From Puccinia triticina (Eukaryota > Basidiomycota > Pucciniomycetes > Pucciniales > Pucciniaceae), in assembly GCF_026914185.1 (NCBI RefSeq), contig NC_070570.1:372001-436000 (forward strand): a DNA stretch of 64,000 nucleotides, in the 5' to 3' direction. The notes below the pieces were generated by a model. The model saw only the letters and a list, made by a program, of their open reading frames with translations. It was not told the DNA's origin and searched no databases. Position numbers and translations under genes: made by a program. Below are positions 34,453-44,600 of the stretch, piece after piece; position 1 is the first letter of the stretch; each line of letters starts with the position of its first letter.

Positions 34453-36119
34453 GCTGGGCACGTTGATCATCTCAATCAGGGACTGTGCCTCCACCTGTAA
34501 CTTGAAGTGTTGCCCCCACAGCACTGTCTGGAGCTTATTGAGCATGCGGGCAACTCCGCACAGTTCTAATTTTGGCTGGGAGTACCTATTTTTGACGTCG
34601 GAAAACAACAATGACTCGTACCTTGCCGGCTGATCCAACCCGTTTTGATCTTCCTGCAAAAGCACCGCACCCGTCGCGTGGAAACTGGAGTCCACAGCTA
34701 GCTTGATCTTTCCTGCTCCGGGCCCGTACTGTATCTTTGCCAAAACAATGTCCCTCCCGACGACCTCCTTCAAGTACTTGACTGCAACTACACACTCCTC
34801 TGTCCAATTCCACTCGGAATCCTTGCGAGTCAGTCGACGCAACGGCGCACAGATCTGGGACAGGGCTGGGATAAAGATCCTTACGTACACCACGACACCA
34901 AGAAACCCTCTGACCTCGGAGGGGTTGGACGGAGTCGGCCAAGCGAGGATCTTGTTGACCTTGGTCGCCGCCATCCTTTGTCCCTCCTTGCATACTACAT
35001 GCCCCACAATTTCCAGGGCCGGCACGCACGCCGCTAGTTTTGACGCGGAGACCGTCAACCCCGACTCCTCGATCCGGAACAGAATGCGTTCCAGGGTCTC
35101 AGCATACTCCCATATGAAACGACGGATTCCGGGGTGCCAAGATAGTACCGCGTTGTCGTAGTCTGATGTTGGTCCTTTTATTCCCCCGTCATTGATGAAG
35201 ATGCCGGCGTGTTCGGGGATCTTGGGCTGCAGGATCCACATCATCTGCGCTTGATAGACGGCGACAGAATTTGTGGCCCCCTGAGGCAACCTGGTGAGCT
35301 GGAACCGTCCCAGAGGTGTATTGAATGTGGTGAGGGGCTGGGAAATTGGGTCCAATGCACGCTCATCGAAGCCGCCCATTATGTCACCAAGTCTGTAGCA
35401 AACCCGTCCTGAAAAAGATTCCACGAACTCCTCTGTTGCAGGCGGGAGACCGGCATCCTTCAAAGTGACTTTGTTCAATGCCTGGAGGTCGTAGACGACC
35501 CGCAACTTCCCATTTGACTTGAGAACGCAGAAAACGGGGCTTGAGTATGAGGAAGTGGATTGCTCGTACAGTCTGTTGCGCTCGCGCTCCCGGATCAGCT
35601 TGATGAACTCCTCCGCTATTGCCGCTGGGATCGGAATTCTCTTCTTTTGCCACGGTACGTGCTCTACTACCGGTATGATGTAAGGAAGGCCGTAGGAATC
35701 CTTTAAGAGGCCCCTTTCCTCCGGAGTGAAGGCAATTGACTGTTCTTGAAAAGACAAGACATTTTTGATGAGGTCAAGTTTGTCCGGATAGAGCCACCCC
35801 TGTGGGCCGAAGTTCACGACGCTCAGCCTCTCCTCTGTCACCCGTCCCCGCGGAAAAAATGGTCCTGCCAAAGATCGTGGAAGCCCTCGATAGGGGTCCT
35901 GGGACAACGGTGGACGCCTAAGTGGAGGGTTGAGTCCCAGAGGCATTGGCTCATTCACTGGTTGGACCTTGCGCGATACTGGCTTGTATTTGGTCGCGAA
36001 AACCAAGTGCTCTCCGCGACTCCAGGCGTCCAAAATGGCGCTCCTCGCCGTAAGATCCAGCCCATGTTCAATCAAAAGACAAGTCCGGTGCTCCTCACGT
36101 CCCTCAAAAGCGGCCTTTG

Positions 36120-36231
36120 CTGCAAATGAAAAACCAAAAGGAAAAGGGCCGCTCACGACTGTGGCACGAGATAGAGTTTTCGGAAACAGGGGCGCATCTT
36201 GCCTCGGAGGTGCACATTGGGAGGAACTTAC
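36120..36231 (-). other. Intron-like module, element D copy b
   Basis: Starts AAA/GTAAGTTCCTCCCA, includes GTGCACCTCCGAGG and GCCACAGTCGTGAGC, and ends TTTTTCATTTGCAG. It is 112 bp. The pol frame is open through it. It matches the C copy at 42150-42261. Confidence 0.55.
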
Positions 36232-36545
36232 TTTTGTTTCTCCCATCCTCCACGGAAGCCTGAAATCCACTACGCCTCCCTCCGCCGCCAAACTGTAGGT
36301 GAATAATTTACCCTCGTTTCGGAGATCTTGCTGGCCAGATTCCCGGGGATGATCTTGCTGTGGAAATAGTTTCACCTCATCTTGGAGGATCTTCAGTTTC
36401 CCCTCGTCGCGGAGGCTCGGAAGTTTAACCTCATTGCGGAGGGTCTCTGCAGACAGGCCTAGATTAACCTCATTGCGGAGGGTCTCGAAAGACAAAGCTA
36501 GTTTATTCTTGTTGCAGAGACGTTCTTGATGGGATGAAGGTCCGC

Positions 36546-36660
36546 CTGGAACCGGAGAAGAGGGAAGATTGGGGGATTTGCTCACGAGTGTGGCACTAGA
36601 TAGGGTTTTTGATGATGCGGTAGTAGCTACCCGGGGATGCATACTATGGGAGGAACTTAC
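36546..36660 (-). other. Intron-like module, element D copy a
   Basis: Starts AAA/GTAAGTTCCTCCCA, includes TATGCATCCCCGGG, CTACTACCGC and GCCACACTCGTGAGC, and ends CTCCGGTTCCAG. It is 115 bp. The pol frame is open through it. It matches the C copy at 41916-42024. Confidence 0.55.
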
Positions 36661-36814
36661 TTTCATAGTTTGTGTTCCCGCGAGTTCCCCATACTGCATA
36701 TCCTTCCTCACGCTTGGGTCGCGGGCCCATTGTGTTCTACTTGAAGATCCGCAAGAGAAAAGGTCGGAAATTTGAGGAAAAGGAGATTGAAACGAAGTCA
36801 ATTGAATTGTTATG

Positions 36815-37154
36815 AGCCGCGTTCACGCGCCGTGCGCTGCCCCGGGAGGACATGTCACTCAGTTGTACATACATGTCACGCGCCTTTGTTACTTAGAGGC
36901 GCTCAGGGGAGATCATCATAGTTTCCCCATCTAGCAATCTACATTCTAGCCAGGACCACCAGACCGCCTCTCAACCCCCTCAGACCAGTCCTAACATATT
37001 GCTAGATCTACATGCGGGGACAAGGCCGACAAAGAAAATTGAACCAACAAACAAGAAAAGAACAAAACAGAACGATTACCAAACTAGAACCAAACCCAGA
37101 CCACACAGAATCCGCAACATACGAACTTGATCCGAACACAAGCAAACCCTCACA
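36815..37154 (+). mobile_element. Probable 5' LTR and leader of element B
   Basis: TGTTATGAGCCGCG at 36815 and CAGTCCTAACA ending at 36998 would give a 184-bp LTR. I see no second copy to confirm it and no clear tRNA match directly after it (TATTGCTAGATCTACATG). 36999-37154 is an A/C-rich leader up to the gag start. The boundary with the truncated element D is close to 36801-36815. Confidence 0.35.
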
Positions 37155-38328
37155 ATGGACGACGATGCTGCAGCGTTACGGGCCCGAGTTGAGGAACTCG
37201 CAGCCTCCATCCAAGAGGAACGGAGCCTTTGACAACGAGCCGAGGCCAAACTCACGGCGACTAGAGTCGGCATGGTTGCCCCGGCAGTGGTGCCCATCCT
37301 ACCAGGACAACCGCCAAACGTCCCACAGGCTCTGAACGAAGCCCCCGCGAAAGGACCCAAAGTGGGTCTTCCAGACAAATACGACGGCACAAAGGGGCCG
37401 AAGGCGGAGGTCTATGTGACCCAGATCAGCCTATACGTCCTCTCCAACCCCCGGATGTTTCCCGACGACCGCAGCAAGATTATATTCTCGATCTCTTATC
37501 TCACCGGCCAGGCTAGCGAATGGGCCCAACCGTTCACAACAAAGCTTTTCGCCAGCCAACCAGTCTCATACCTTGAATTCGCCACAGCGTTTCAAATGAT
37601 GTATTACAATACTGAACAAAAATCGAAGGCGGAGAAGGCACTACAACAGCTGAAACAGACGAAATCTGTGGCGCATTATACATTCCAGTTCAACCAGCAC
37701 GCCTCAAACACCGGGTGGGAAATGTCGACCCTAATGAGCCAGTACCAGCAGGGGCTCAAAAAGGACGTTTGATTAGCGCTTGTGATTGCGCGGGCCCAGT
37801 TCACCGCTCTGACCGACCTCAGCAACCTAGCTCTGAAAATTGACAACGAGATTAACGGCGCCGATGTGGAACTCCGACCGGTGCTGGGCCGTCGGCAGTT
37901 ACTGGAAGGGAATGTTGCGCTGTGCGCTGCCTTCGCGGTGGTCCAGGGGAGATTCTAGGATTCGAGAGATAGCGGAATTTTTGGGGGGGGGGATTTTGGT
38001 TTGAGACGACGAGAGGTAGATTCCCGTCGGCGGTGGTTTGTTTGTTGAGAATCTGGGGAAAAACCGGCGAACTGGACCGGGGAACAGTGATCTTAAGAAG
38101 AGGAATCTGGAAAAGGATCGGCGCGGGGCTGAGAGGAGAAACTCAGAAGCTCCGCGAGTATATCGGTGAACAAGGATCAATAAACTTTTAGATTCGAGTT
38201 GATGAGATGATCTGACAAAGAAAATTTTTGGTTCAGACGAAATCCCATGCCGCCCCATCGTCTGAGTTCGAACTGAACTCAGACTCCGGGGACTGCGACA
38301 TGCTGCGGACAAGTCATCATACACCCGC

Positions 38329-39142
38329 TGTGGTGGACAATCTGGTACACGCGGAGGAATCAAGCTTTTTGCCGCGCACGGCGCGCGCCAGAGGACGTCA
38401 AGACTCAAGACATCAAGATTCAGCTTTCAGCCCTTGAGGCCTCCTCAAGTTCAACGGCGCGGCGTGGCGCGCATCCTCAAGGCGTTTCAGGTCTTCTTTC
38501 CCCCCCCCCTCTTCCTTGTGTTTTGGCTTTCTTGGTCCTGTTTTCTTTTAAGTTTATCTTTCATCATGTTTTGTTATTTCCTCTTTCGCATTGCGCGCGT
38601 TGGATAGGTTTTGTATGAGGAGGGTTGGTTTGTTTTGTTTCTGTTTTGTTTTGTTTTGTTTCTGTCTTTGTCTTATGTTGTTGTTGCGCGCGCGTGCGCG
38701 CTAGGTTGTGATGAGATGTCTGCTACATGTCACCAACTCCAAGGTTTGAGTTCAGTTTGAACTCAGGCTTTGGAGCGGCATGGACCCACTCTGAACGATA
38801 TAGTTTTCAGTCAATCCATCAAAGTTCAAAGTTCACGTCTTGGCATTTGTTTGCCCGAATCTCACGGCTTTTAAGTTCTTTACCCCGCAAAACGTCGATC
38901 TCCTCCACCTTCCTGGTTTAGATCACACCTCTCACTCCTGCCGGCAGTATCCCGGCCTCTCTCAAAACAAACCCGCCGACGCGCATCTCCCGCCGTCGTA
39001 AAATCAAACCCCCTTCACGCTTACACGAATCTCAGCGCTCTTTTTCGGCCAATCATCCCGGAGGGCATACGTAGATAAATCTCAGCTTTTCTTTTTCCCC
39101 TCCCCGAACTGCTGCCGGCCTAGCACCGGCCAGAGTTCCTCA
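38329..39142 (+). mobile_element. 5' LTR of element C
   Basis: 814 bp, TGTGGTGGACAATC to CAGAGTTCCTCA. It carries the family hairpin TTGAGTTCAGTTTGAACTCA near 38746, a CGCGCGCGTGCGCGC stretch near 38686 and an inverted CCGGCC..AGCACCGGCC near the end. It provides the promoter and, as the 3' copy, the polyadenylation region; I do not see a canonical TATA box. Confidence 0.92.
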
Positions 39143-39144
39143 TT

Positions 39145-39196
39145 TGGTCCCCCGAGCCGGGATCGAACCAGCGACCTCAAGATTTACAGTCTCGGC
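39145..39196 (+). promoter_or_regulatory. Primer-binding site extended into tRNA-Tyr anticodon arm
   Basis: Two bases after the LTR, TGGTCCCCCGAGCCGGGATC starts a stretch whose reverse complement reads like the 3' portion of a tRNA: CCA end, acceptor strand, T-arm (GGTTCGATCCC), variable loop and an anticodon arm CGAGA-CTGTAAA-TCTTG with anticodon GTA (tyrosine). Stem pairing 27-43 is intact, allowing one G-U. No intron is present at the position where eukaryotic tRNA-Tyr genes carry one, so it corresponds to a mature tRNA. An ordinary primer-binding site is about 18 nt; this match runs to about 50 nt. Confidence 0.7.
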
Positions 39197-39299
39197 GATT
39201 TGGACGGTCTCGAGACGCTTGGCGGTCTTTGTTTTCTTTTTTTTAGGTGTTATTTTGTTATTTCTTTGGGTTCAGCGGCGGAGGCACAGGAGACTAAAA

Positions 39300-39407
39300 G
39301 TAAGTCCTCCCAATTGTGCACCTCCGAGGGCTCTTCTACTTCGAAGTCAAAGCATTACGTTGCCACGGTCGTGAGCCTCGAAAAATTTTCCGATCTTTCC
39401 TCTTCAG
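39300..39407 (+). other. Intron-like module, element C copy 1 (leader)
   Basis: GTAAGTCCTCCCAATTGTGC to CTTTCCTCTTCAG, 108 bp, in the untranslated leader just before gag. It shares CACCTCCGAGGGCTC, AAGCATTACGTTGCCAC and GTCGTGAGCC with the other copies. A second pyrimidine-AG (GGGTTCAG) lies upstream at about 39273. Confidence 0.6.
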
Positions 39408-39420
39408 TTAGGCCGTCGTG

Positions 39421-41556
39421 ATGGCAGAACCTGTTGGCGCTGAACAGGTAGCGCGGATGGTGAAGATCAAGCCGCAAGATAAGTCTTTGGGCTTTGATGG
39501 CTCCAACGTGGAGCGCTTTTTGGCCGACTATCAGCTAGCGGCACGTCTAGATGGTGCCTCCGAGATGGACATGGCTCAGCAAGTCCGGTTTTTCATCCGC
39601 ACGGCAGAGGTGAAGGATGTAGTCGAGACGCTAGACGGATTCGACCCTCCCAACTGGACTCTGCTCAAAGCGGCGATGCTCTCCCATTGGGGCAAGATCG
39701 ACACCGCGCGTTTTACGACTAGAGATCTGGAGGATTTGGTGCAAGGGTGGAAGGACAAAGGTGGCGTTCGATCGGTAGTGGATTTTCAGGACTTCCGCAA
39801 GTCGTGGCAGCCAATCCAGTCCTACCTGTTGCGGAAGGACCACATCGATTCCGTCGAGGAAATTAAGAGGTTGTACTATCAGTCTTTTTCATTGGGCCTT
39901 CAGGAGCGCATCCGTGATCAGTTGATCAAGGATAAGACTATGATCACAACTCAGGATAATAGATTCAAGCTCCCCACCTTCGAGATTCTGAAGAAGGCGG
40001 TAGAAGAAGTGATGAAGAATCAGACGGCGCTTACCTTTGAAGGTTCTCGTGCGGACGTTCCGGTGCCTGCTGAAGTCTTCAAGCAATCCAACGACGTTAT
40101 GCAGAAGATGGAATCGGACCGTCGCCCCCGAGAAGCTCCTACACAGACGCGGGCCCCTGCGACAGTGGACGAGATAGAGCGAATGTTACAGTCCTTCGAA
40201 CAGCGCTTGGAGAAGAAGTTTTCAGCACAGGCTCGGCCGACGACGCCGCGGGGACCTATGGTGTGCTACTATTGCCACAGAGAGGGTCACGGGCTGGGAC
40301 GATGCGCGGAGCTGCAGAAGGACAAGGATGAAAAACTGGTGGAGCAGCGAGGAGGTAGTTTCTTCTTACCAAACGGGGCGCTGATTCCAGTGGACAACTC
40401 TCGTCCTATCCGTCACGTGGTGGCGTCCTACCAGCCGAAGACGTCTGCAGCGACGGCTGCTGAGTCCGAGTTCAGGACCACGTGCGGTTCGCTTGAGCCG
40501 TGGAGACCGCCTTCGATTACTTCGCAGTCTTTCACGGGTGTTTATCAGGCGGATCCAGCTCGGAAGAAGCATGAGGCTTCTAAGCCCTATAAGGCTCCGA
40601 TAGTTCCGCCCTCGGCAGCTCAGCGACCGCCGAGGAAGAAGTCCATTGGTACACCCAAATCCGGCTCAGATACCGAGGAGATGGGAGCGGAACCAGAGCT
40701 ATTCGAGCGAGGACAGCCCCTCGCTGCCAACGACGATGCTTCGAAGGATGACCCGGTTGCGACGGAAGTTCCCAAGCCAAACTCCCCCACTCCTAAGGTC
40801 AGATTTGAGCGAGGAGTGGCTAGAGATCATCCGCAGGCAGTGGACGGTGTATTGCGGAAAATGTTCGACTTGCCAGTTCCTAACGTCACGGTTTCGGAAA
40901 TTTTGGCTATTTCTCCCTCGGTTTCCGAAGGCATGAAGAAGTGGGTTTCAAGGCGGCGTGTGGAGGTTGGAGCTGAAGAGATGAGGGTCGCGTCAGGGAC
41001 ATTGGCGGAGGACTCGGAGGGCGAAGGCAGGATTGACGGCATGAAGCTCTATTCATGCCCGTTGGGTCATATGCCGTGTCTGGTCGGCGACGAGGAGAGT
41101 AACGCCCTTCCTCTCATTGACTCGGGATCTCAATTGAATTTGATTTCAGACACGATGGCTAACAAATTCAATATTAGCCCACGTGTAAATTTTAGCTCCG
41201 CCGTTTATGGCATCGGGAACCAGGCGTGTGAGCTTGTCGGCGTCGCGGAGGATGTCCCGATCCGAGTAGGGAAGACCATTGTTGGCACCTGTCATTTCTG
41301 GATTACGCGTATGGATGGGCCGCTCATTTTCGGCAGGCCTTTTCTCATGGACTTCAACGCGACGCTGAATTTCGATAACCAAGTAGGCGAACGTATTCTG
41401 TTGCCGGACTCAACGGGCCGCAAGATCGAGGTCTCTTTGTGCTCAGTGGACTCCGGCCGATGGGAGCGCGAATTTCCTGGCCAGGGGCGCAAGGCGGTTC
41501 TTTCTCACAAGGGAAAGGCTCGCGACGACCCTTTGGAGGGTCGCCATTTTTTGTAG
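39421..41556 (+). CDS. Gag-protease of element C
   Basis: 711 residues from ATG 39421. Residues ~1-230 are a helical gag core (DKSLGFDGSNVERFLADYQL, capsid-like). The CCHC knuckle CYYCHREGHGLGRC is near residue 282. A proline/charged linker runs to ~480. A retropepsin with LPLIDSGSQLNLIS near residue 565 closes with GPLIFGRPFLMDFNA. Gag builds the particle and the protease matures gag and pol. The start follows an intron-like module and is the first methionine of the frame. It ends CAT TTT TTG TAG, a slippery heptamer directly before the stop, so a fraction of ribosomes should enter pol. Confidence 0.92.
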   Translation: MAEPVGAEQVARMVKIKPQDKSLGFDGSNVERFLADYQLAARLDGASEMDMAQQVRFFIRTAEVKDVVETLDGFDPPNWTLLKAAMLSHWGKIDTARFTTRDLEDLVQGWKDKGGVRSVVDFQDFRKSWQPIQSYLLRKDHIDSVEEIKRLYYQSFSLGLQERIRDQLIKDKTMITTQDNRFKLPTFEILKKAVEEVMKNQTALTFEGSRADVPVPAEVFKQSNDVMQKMESDRRPREAPTQTRAPATVDEIERMLQSFEQRLEKKFSAQARPTTPRGPMVCYYCHREGHGLGRCAELQKDKDEKLVEQRGGSFFLPNGALIPVDNSRPIRHVVASYQPKTSAATAAESEFRTTCGSLEPWRPPSITSQSFTGVYQADPARKKHEASKPYKAPIVPPSAAQRPPRKKSIGTPKSGSDTEEMGAEPELFERGQPLAANDDASKDDPVATEVPKPNSPTPKVRFERGVARDHPQAVDGVLRKMFDLPVPNVTVSEILAISPSVSEGMKKWVSRRRVEVGAEEMRVASGTLAEDSEGEGRIDGMKLYSCPLGHMPCLVGDEESNALPLIDSGSQLNLISDTMANKFNISPRVNFSSAVYGIGNQACELVGVAEDVPIRVGKTIVGTCHFWITRMDGPLIFGRPFLMDFNATLNFDNQVGERILLPDSTGRKIEVSLCSVDSGRWEREFPGQGRKAVLSHKGKARDDPLEGRHFL

Positions 41557-41622
41557 ACTCGGTTGATTCGGGAGGCGGCAGATTTAATTTAGAGTCTCGA
41601 CATCTAGCCGCTGAATCAACTG
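41547..41622 (+). promoter_or_regulatory. Minus-1 programmed frameshift signal
   Basis: Slippery heptamer T-TTT-TTG (41547-41553) in gag phase, immediately followed by the gag stop TAG. After an 8-nt spacer a stem forms: GTTGATTC (41562-41569) pairs perfectly with GAATCAAC (41613-41620), and inside it GCGGC (41575-41579) pairs with GCCGC (41607-41611). Loop bases GAGTCT (41592-41597) can also pair with AGACTC (41555-41560). The minus-1 frame is the pol frame (HF-FVDSVDSGGG) and stays open to 45416. Confidence 0.85.
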
Positions 41623-44600
41623 CAAAACTAGAGACTCACAGGCCCTATTTCTCTTTGTCTTCTCAAGTTCATTCCGAAAAACACGCAAAAGAATTCAAAA
41701 AACATTTACAAAACCGTCAAAAATCTAAAAAAATCTCTCTTCAAGTTGACTCGGTTCCGTCTCTAGTTCCTCCTCAATCTATTCAATCTCCCTTCGACTC
41801 TCATCATCTGGCGGTTCCGTTTAAGGCTTTCAGTGGGTTCGGGTTTAGTTGCGACCGGGTGGAGGCGGATGAGGAGGAAGAAATGGGTATCGTGCGGAGG
41901 TCGGGAGAACTGAAAGTAAGTTCCTCCCAGTTATGCACCTCCGAGGGCTCTCTACTACATTGTCGAAAGCATTACGTCGCCACACATGTGAGCCTTGGAC
42001 AATTTCGTTATGGGCTCCCTCCAGGTCCGAAGTTGGCCGCGCTTGCCGAGAAGCCGCTCCGCAATGAGGATAAACTAGGCTCTCTGGTGTTGGAAGGCGG
42101 TTGGGGCAAGGTGGAATTTGGGATTCCATGGGAGGAGATTGGTACAGAAGTAAGTTCTGACCAATATGCACCTCCGAGGGTATCTACTACCGAAGTTGTC
42201 GAAACTCTATCATGTGCCACACTCGTGAGCGATCCCCAAATGTTTGGTTTCTCTTATTCAGAGAAGGCACCCTTCGAGGATCGGTCCGAGCATCGAACAC
42301 GGATTCTGCTGGAGTGCGGATTGCGATGGCACGAACAACTGGTGTTGTTGGACTCTTGGGCGAAGGGCGGATTTCTAGCGTTCGCTGCCAAGTACAAGCC
42401 GGTGTCTCGGAAAATCAAGCCTCTTAACCAGCCGATGCCGCAGGAGATTAACCCGCCACTTAGAAGACCGCCGCTGTCGAGGGATCCCTACCGCGAGTTG
42501 CCGAGATCCATGGCGGGGCCCTTTGTGCCTAGGGGTCGCGTAACTGAGGAAAGGCTGAAGGTGGTGAACTTTGGCCCCGAGGGGTGGTTGTCTCCGGATG
42601 AGTTGAACGTTATCAAGAACGTGCTGGCGGAAAGAAATCTCTCAATAGCTTTCACGGAACGTGAACGGGGTTTGTTGAAGGAGACTTACGGCTTGCCCTA
42701 CATCATCCCAGTGGTAGAGCACGTACCTTGGCAGAAGAGGCGAATCCCGATCCCAGCCGCTAAAAAGGACGAGTATATCCGGGTCATACGTGAACGCGTG
42801 GAAACGGGCCTGTACGAGCAGTCCACGTCGAGCTATACGAGCCCGGTGTTTTGCGTTTTGAAAAGCAACGGGAAGATTCGGGTGGTGCATGATCTTCAGG
42901 CCCTCAACAAGGTGACCATCAAGGATGCTGGGGTGCCTCCAGCGACGGAGGAATTTGTTGAATCTTTCGCTGGGCGTGCGTGTTACGGGCTCGGCGACAT
43001 TATGGGCGGGTATGATGAGCGCGCTCTGCACCCTATCTCTCGACCGCTTACAACCTTCGACACGCCATTGGGTCGTTTTCAGTTAACGCGACTCCCACAG
43101 GGTGCGACTAATTCTGTGGCCGTGTATCAGGCGCAGATGCTTTGGATTCTGCAGGAGGAAGTCCCGGAGTACGCCGGGATATTTATAGACGATGGCGGGA
43201 TAAAAGGTCCCGTTTCCGACTATGATCAGGAGTGTCTACCGTGGCATCCCGGAATTCGTCGTTTTATCTGGGAGTACGCGACCACTCTCGAGCGGATTCT
43301 GTTTCGCATTGAAGAATCTGGGTTAACCGTCTCGGCGTCGAAATTGGCCGCGTGTGTTCCGGCACTTGAGATCGTCGGGCACGTAGTGTGCAAGGAAGGT
43401 CGTAAGATGTCTAAAGTCAAAGTGAACAAGATCTTGTCGTGGCCGACACCTGTAAACCCTACGGAAGTGCGCGGGTTCTTGGGAGTGGTGGTCTACGTGC
43501 GGATCTTCATACCTCAGTTGTCCGAGATATGCCTCCCGTTACGTCGTCTGACGAGGAAAGATTCGGAATGGGAGTGGACAGAGGAGTGCGAGGAAGCGTT
43601 TAAAAGGCTGAAGATCCTGGTGGGCCAGGACATTGTTCTGGTGAAGATCACGTACGGGCCGGACGCGGGCAGGCTCAAGCTGGCGGTCGATTCGAGCTTT
43701 CATGCAGCAGGGGCGGTTCTCACTCAGGAAGATGCGAACGGTCTAGATCGGCCGGCTCTCTATGAATCCCTTCTTTTTTCAGACGTCGAATCACGTTATT
43801 CTCAACCCAAACTCGAATTGTGCGGTGTGGCGCGTATCCTCAAGAAAATGCAGACGATACTGTGGGGCCAGCACTTCGAGCTCCAGGTCGACGCTCACTC
43901 GCTGATAGAGATGATCAACGCTCCCAGTCTGCCCAACGCGCCGATGACGCGGTGGGTAGCGTTCATCCAGCTGTTTTCCTTTGATATTGTGCATAGACCG
44001 GGCAAGTCTTTCACAATGCCTGATGGACTCTCTCGGCGACCTAGAGGGGACGATGAGTCGGATCCTCCCTCGGATTTTGATGAAGAATCTCCCCACATAA
44101 AACCGCGACACTCGTATACGGTGGGCGCGGAGGATGACTACTCTGGGTATCAAGAAGGCTATTGGCTCGAGATGGAAAGGTTTTTAGCTACGCTGCACAG
44201 GCCGGAAGGAATGGACGCTAGGGAGTTCCGTGCTTTAAAGCGACGGTCTTCGGATTTTTTCCTGCAGGCTGGTCGACTGATGAAGAGGGGAACCCCTCTG
44301 CCTAGGATAGTGGTCACCGCGCCGTCGAAACAACAGGAGATTCTGACAAGGATGCACGAGGACTTGGGTCACCGGGGGTCGACGGAAACCTATCGCCGGA
44401 TTTCGGAGCGCTTTTGGTGGCCAGCGTTGAAGCAGGCGGTGGTCAAGTGGTGCCAGAGTTGTGAGGCCTGTCAGAAGAAGGACTTGCGGAGGCCGCATGA
44501 GCTGCGGTACCCGACTGGCGAGTCTACGGTTTTTGGGCGAGTCTCAATGGATGTGGTCCACCTTAAAGCGGGCGGAGCTAAGTATTTAATCGTAGCTCGT

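Larger units (their letters stand above)
30635..36801 (-). mobile_element. Ty3/Gypsy element D, 5' truncated and twice interrupted
   Basis: A minus-strand relative of element C that has lost gag and the 5' LTR; the pol part is collinear with C. It is interrupted by solo LTRs at 34114-34452 (RNase H/connection region) and 32605-33541 (integrase zinc-binding region), both with TSDs. It carries in-frame stops and a mutated RT catalytic aspartate. Its 5' side ends near 36801 against the leader of element B. Three copies of the intron-like module occupy the positions seen in C. Confidence 0.88.
31668..36801 (-). pseudogene. Pol of element D (RT-RH-IN), inactivated
   Basis: Segments 36801-34453, 34113-33542 and 32604-31668 join into one pol protein matching element C. 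The RT catalytic box reads GIFINDGGIKG where C has GIFIDDGGIKG, so the first of the two metal-binding aspartates is asparagine and polymerisation should be lost. RNase H (LAVDSSFHATGAVLL), the zinc-binding integrase head (HRGVAKTYRRTSERFWWP...CQSCKACQK) and the DDE core (MDVVH, STDGGSEF, GMVERGH) are visible. Stops occur near 34046 (FDIVH/stop) and before MDVVH at about 32543. Upstream of RT the frame reads through two intron-like modules. Confidence 0.88.

Noticed and set aside
39144..39374. Frame beginning VPRAGIEPATSRF
   Set aside because: This is a translation of the tRNA-complementary primer-binding site, not a protein.
41916..42261. Constitutive splicing of the two modules in element C pol
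   Set aside because: Removing either (109 or 112 bp) shifts the frame and meets a stop, so full pol must come from unspliced RNA. I keep only the intron-like resemblance and possible alternative splicing.
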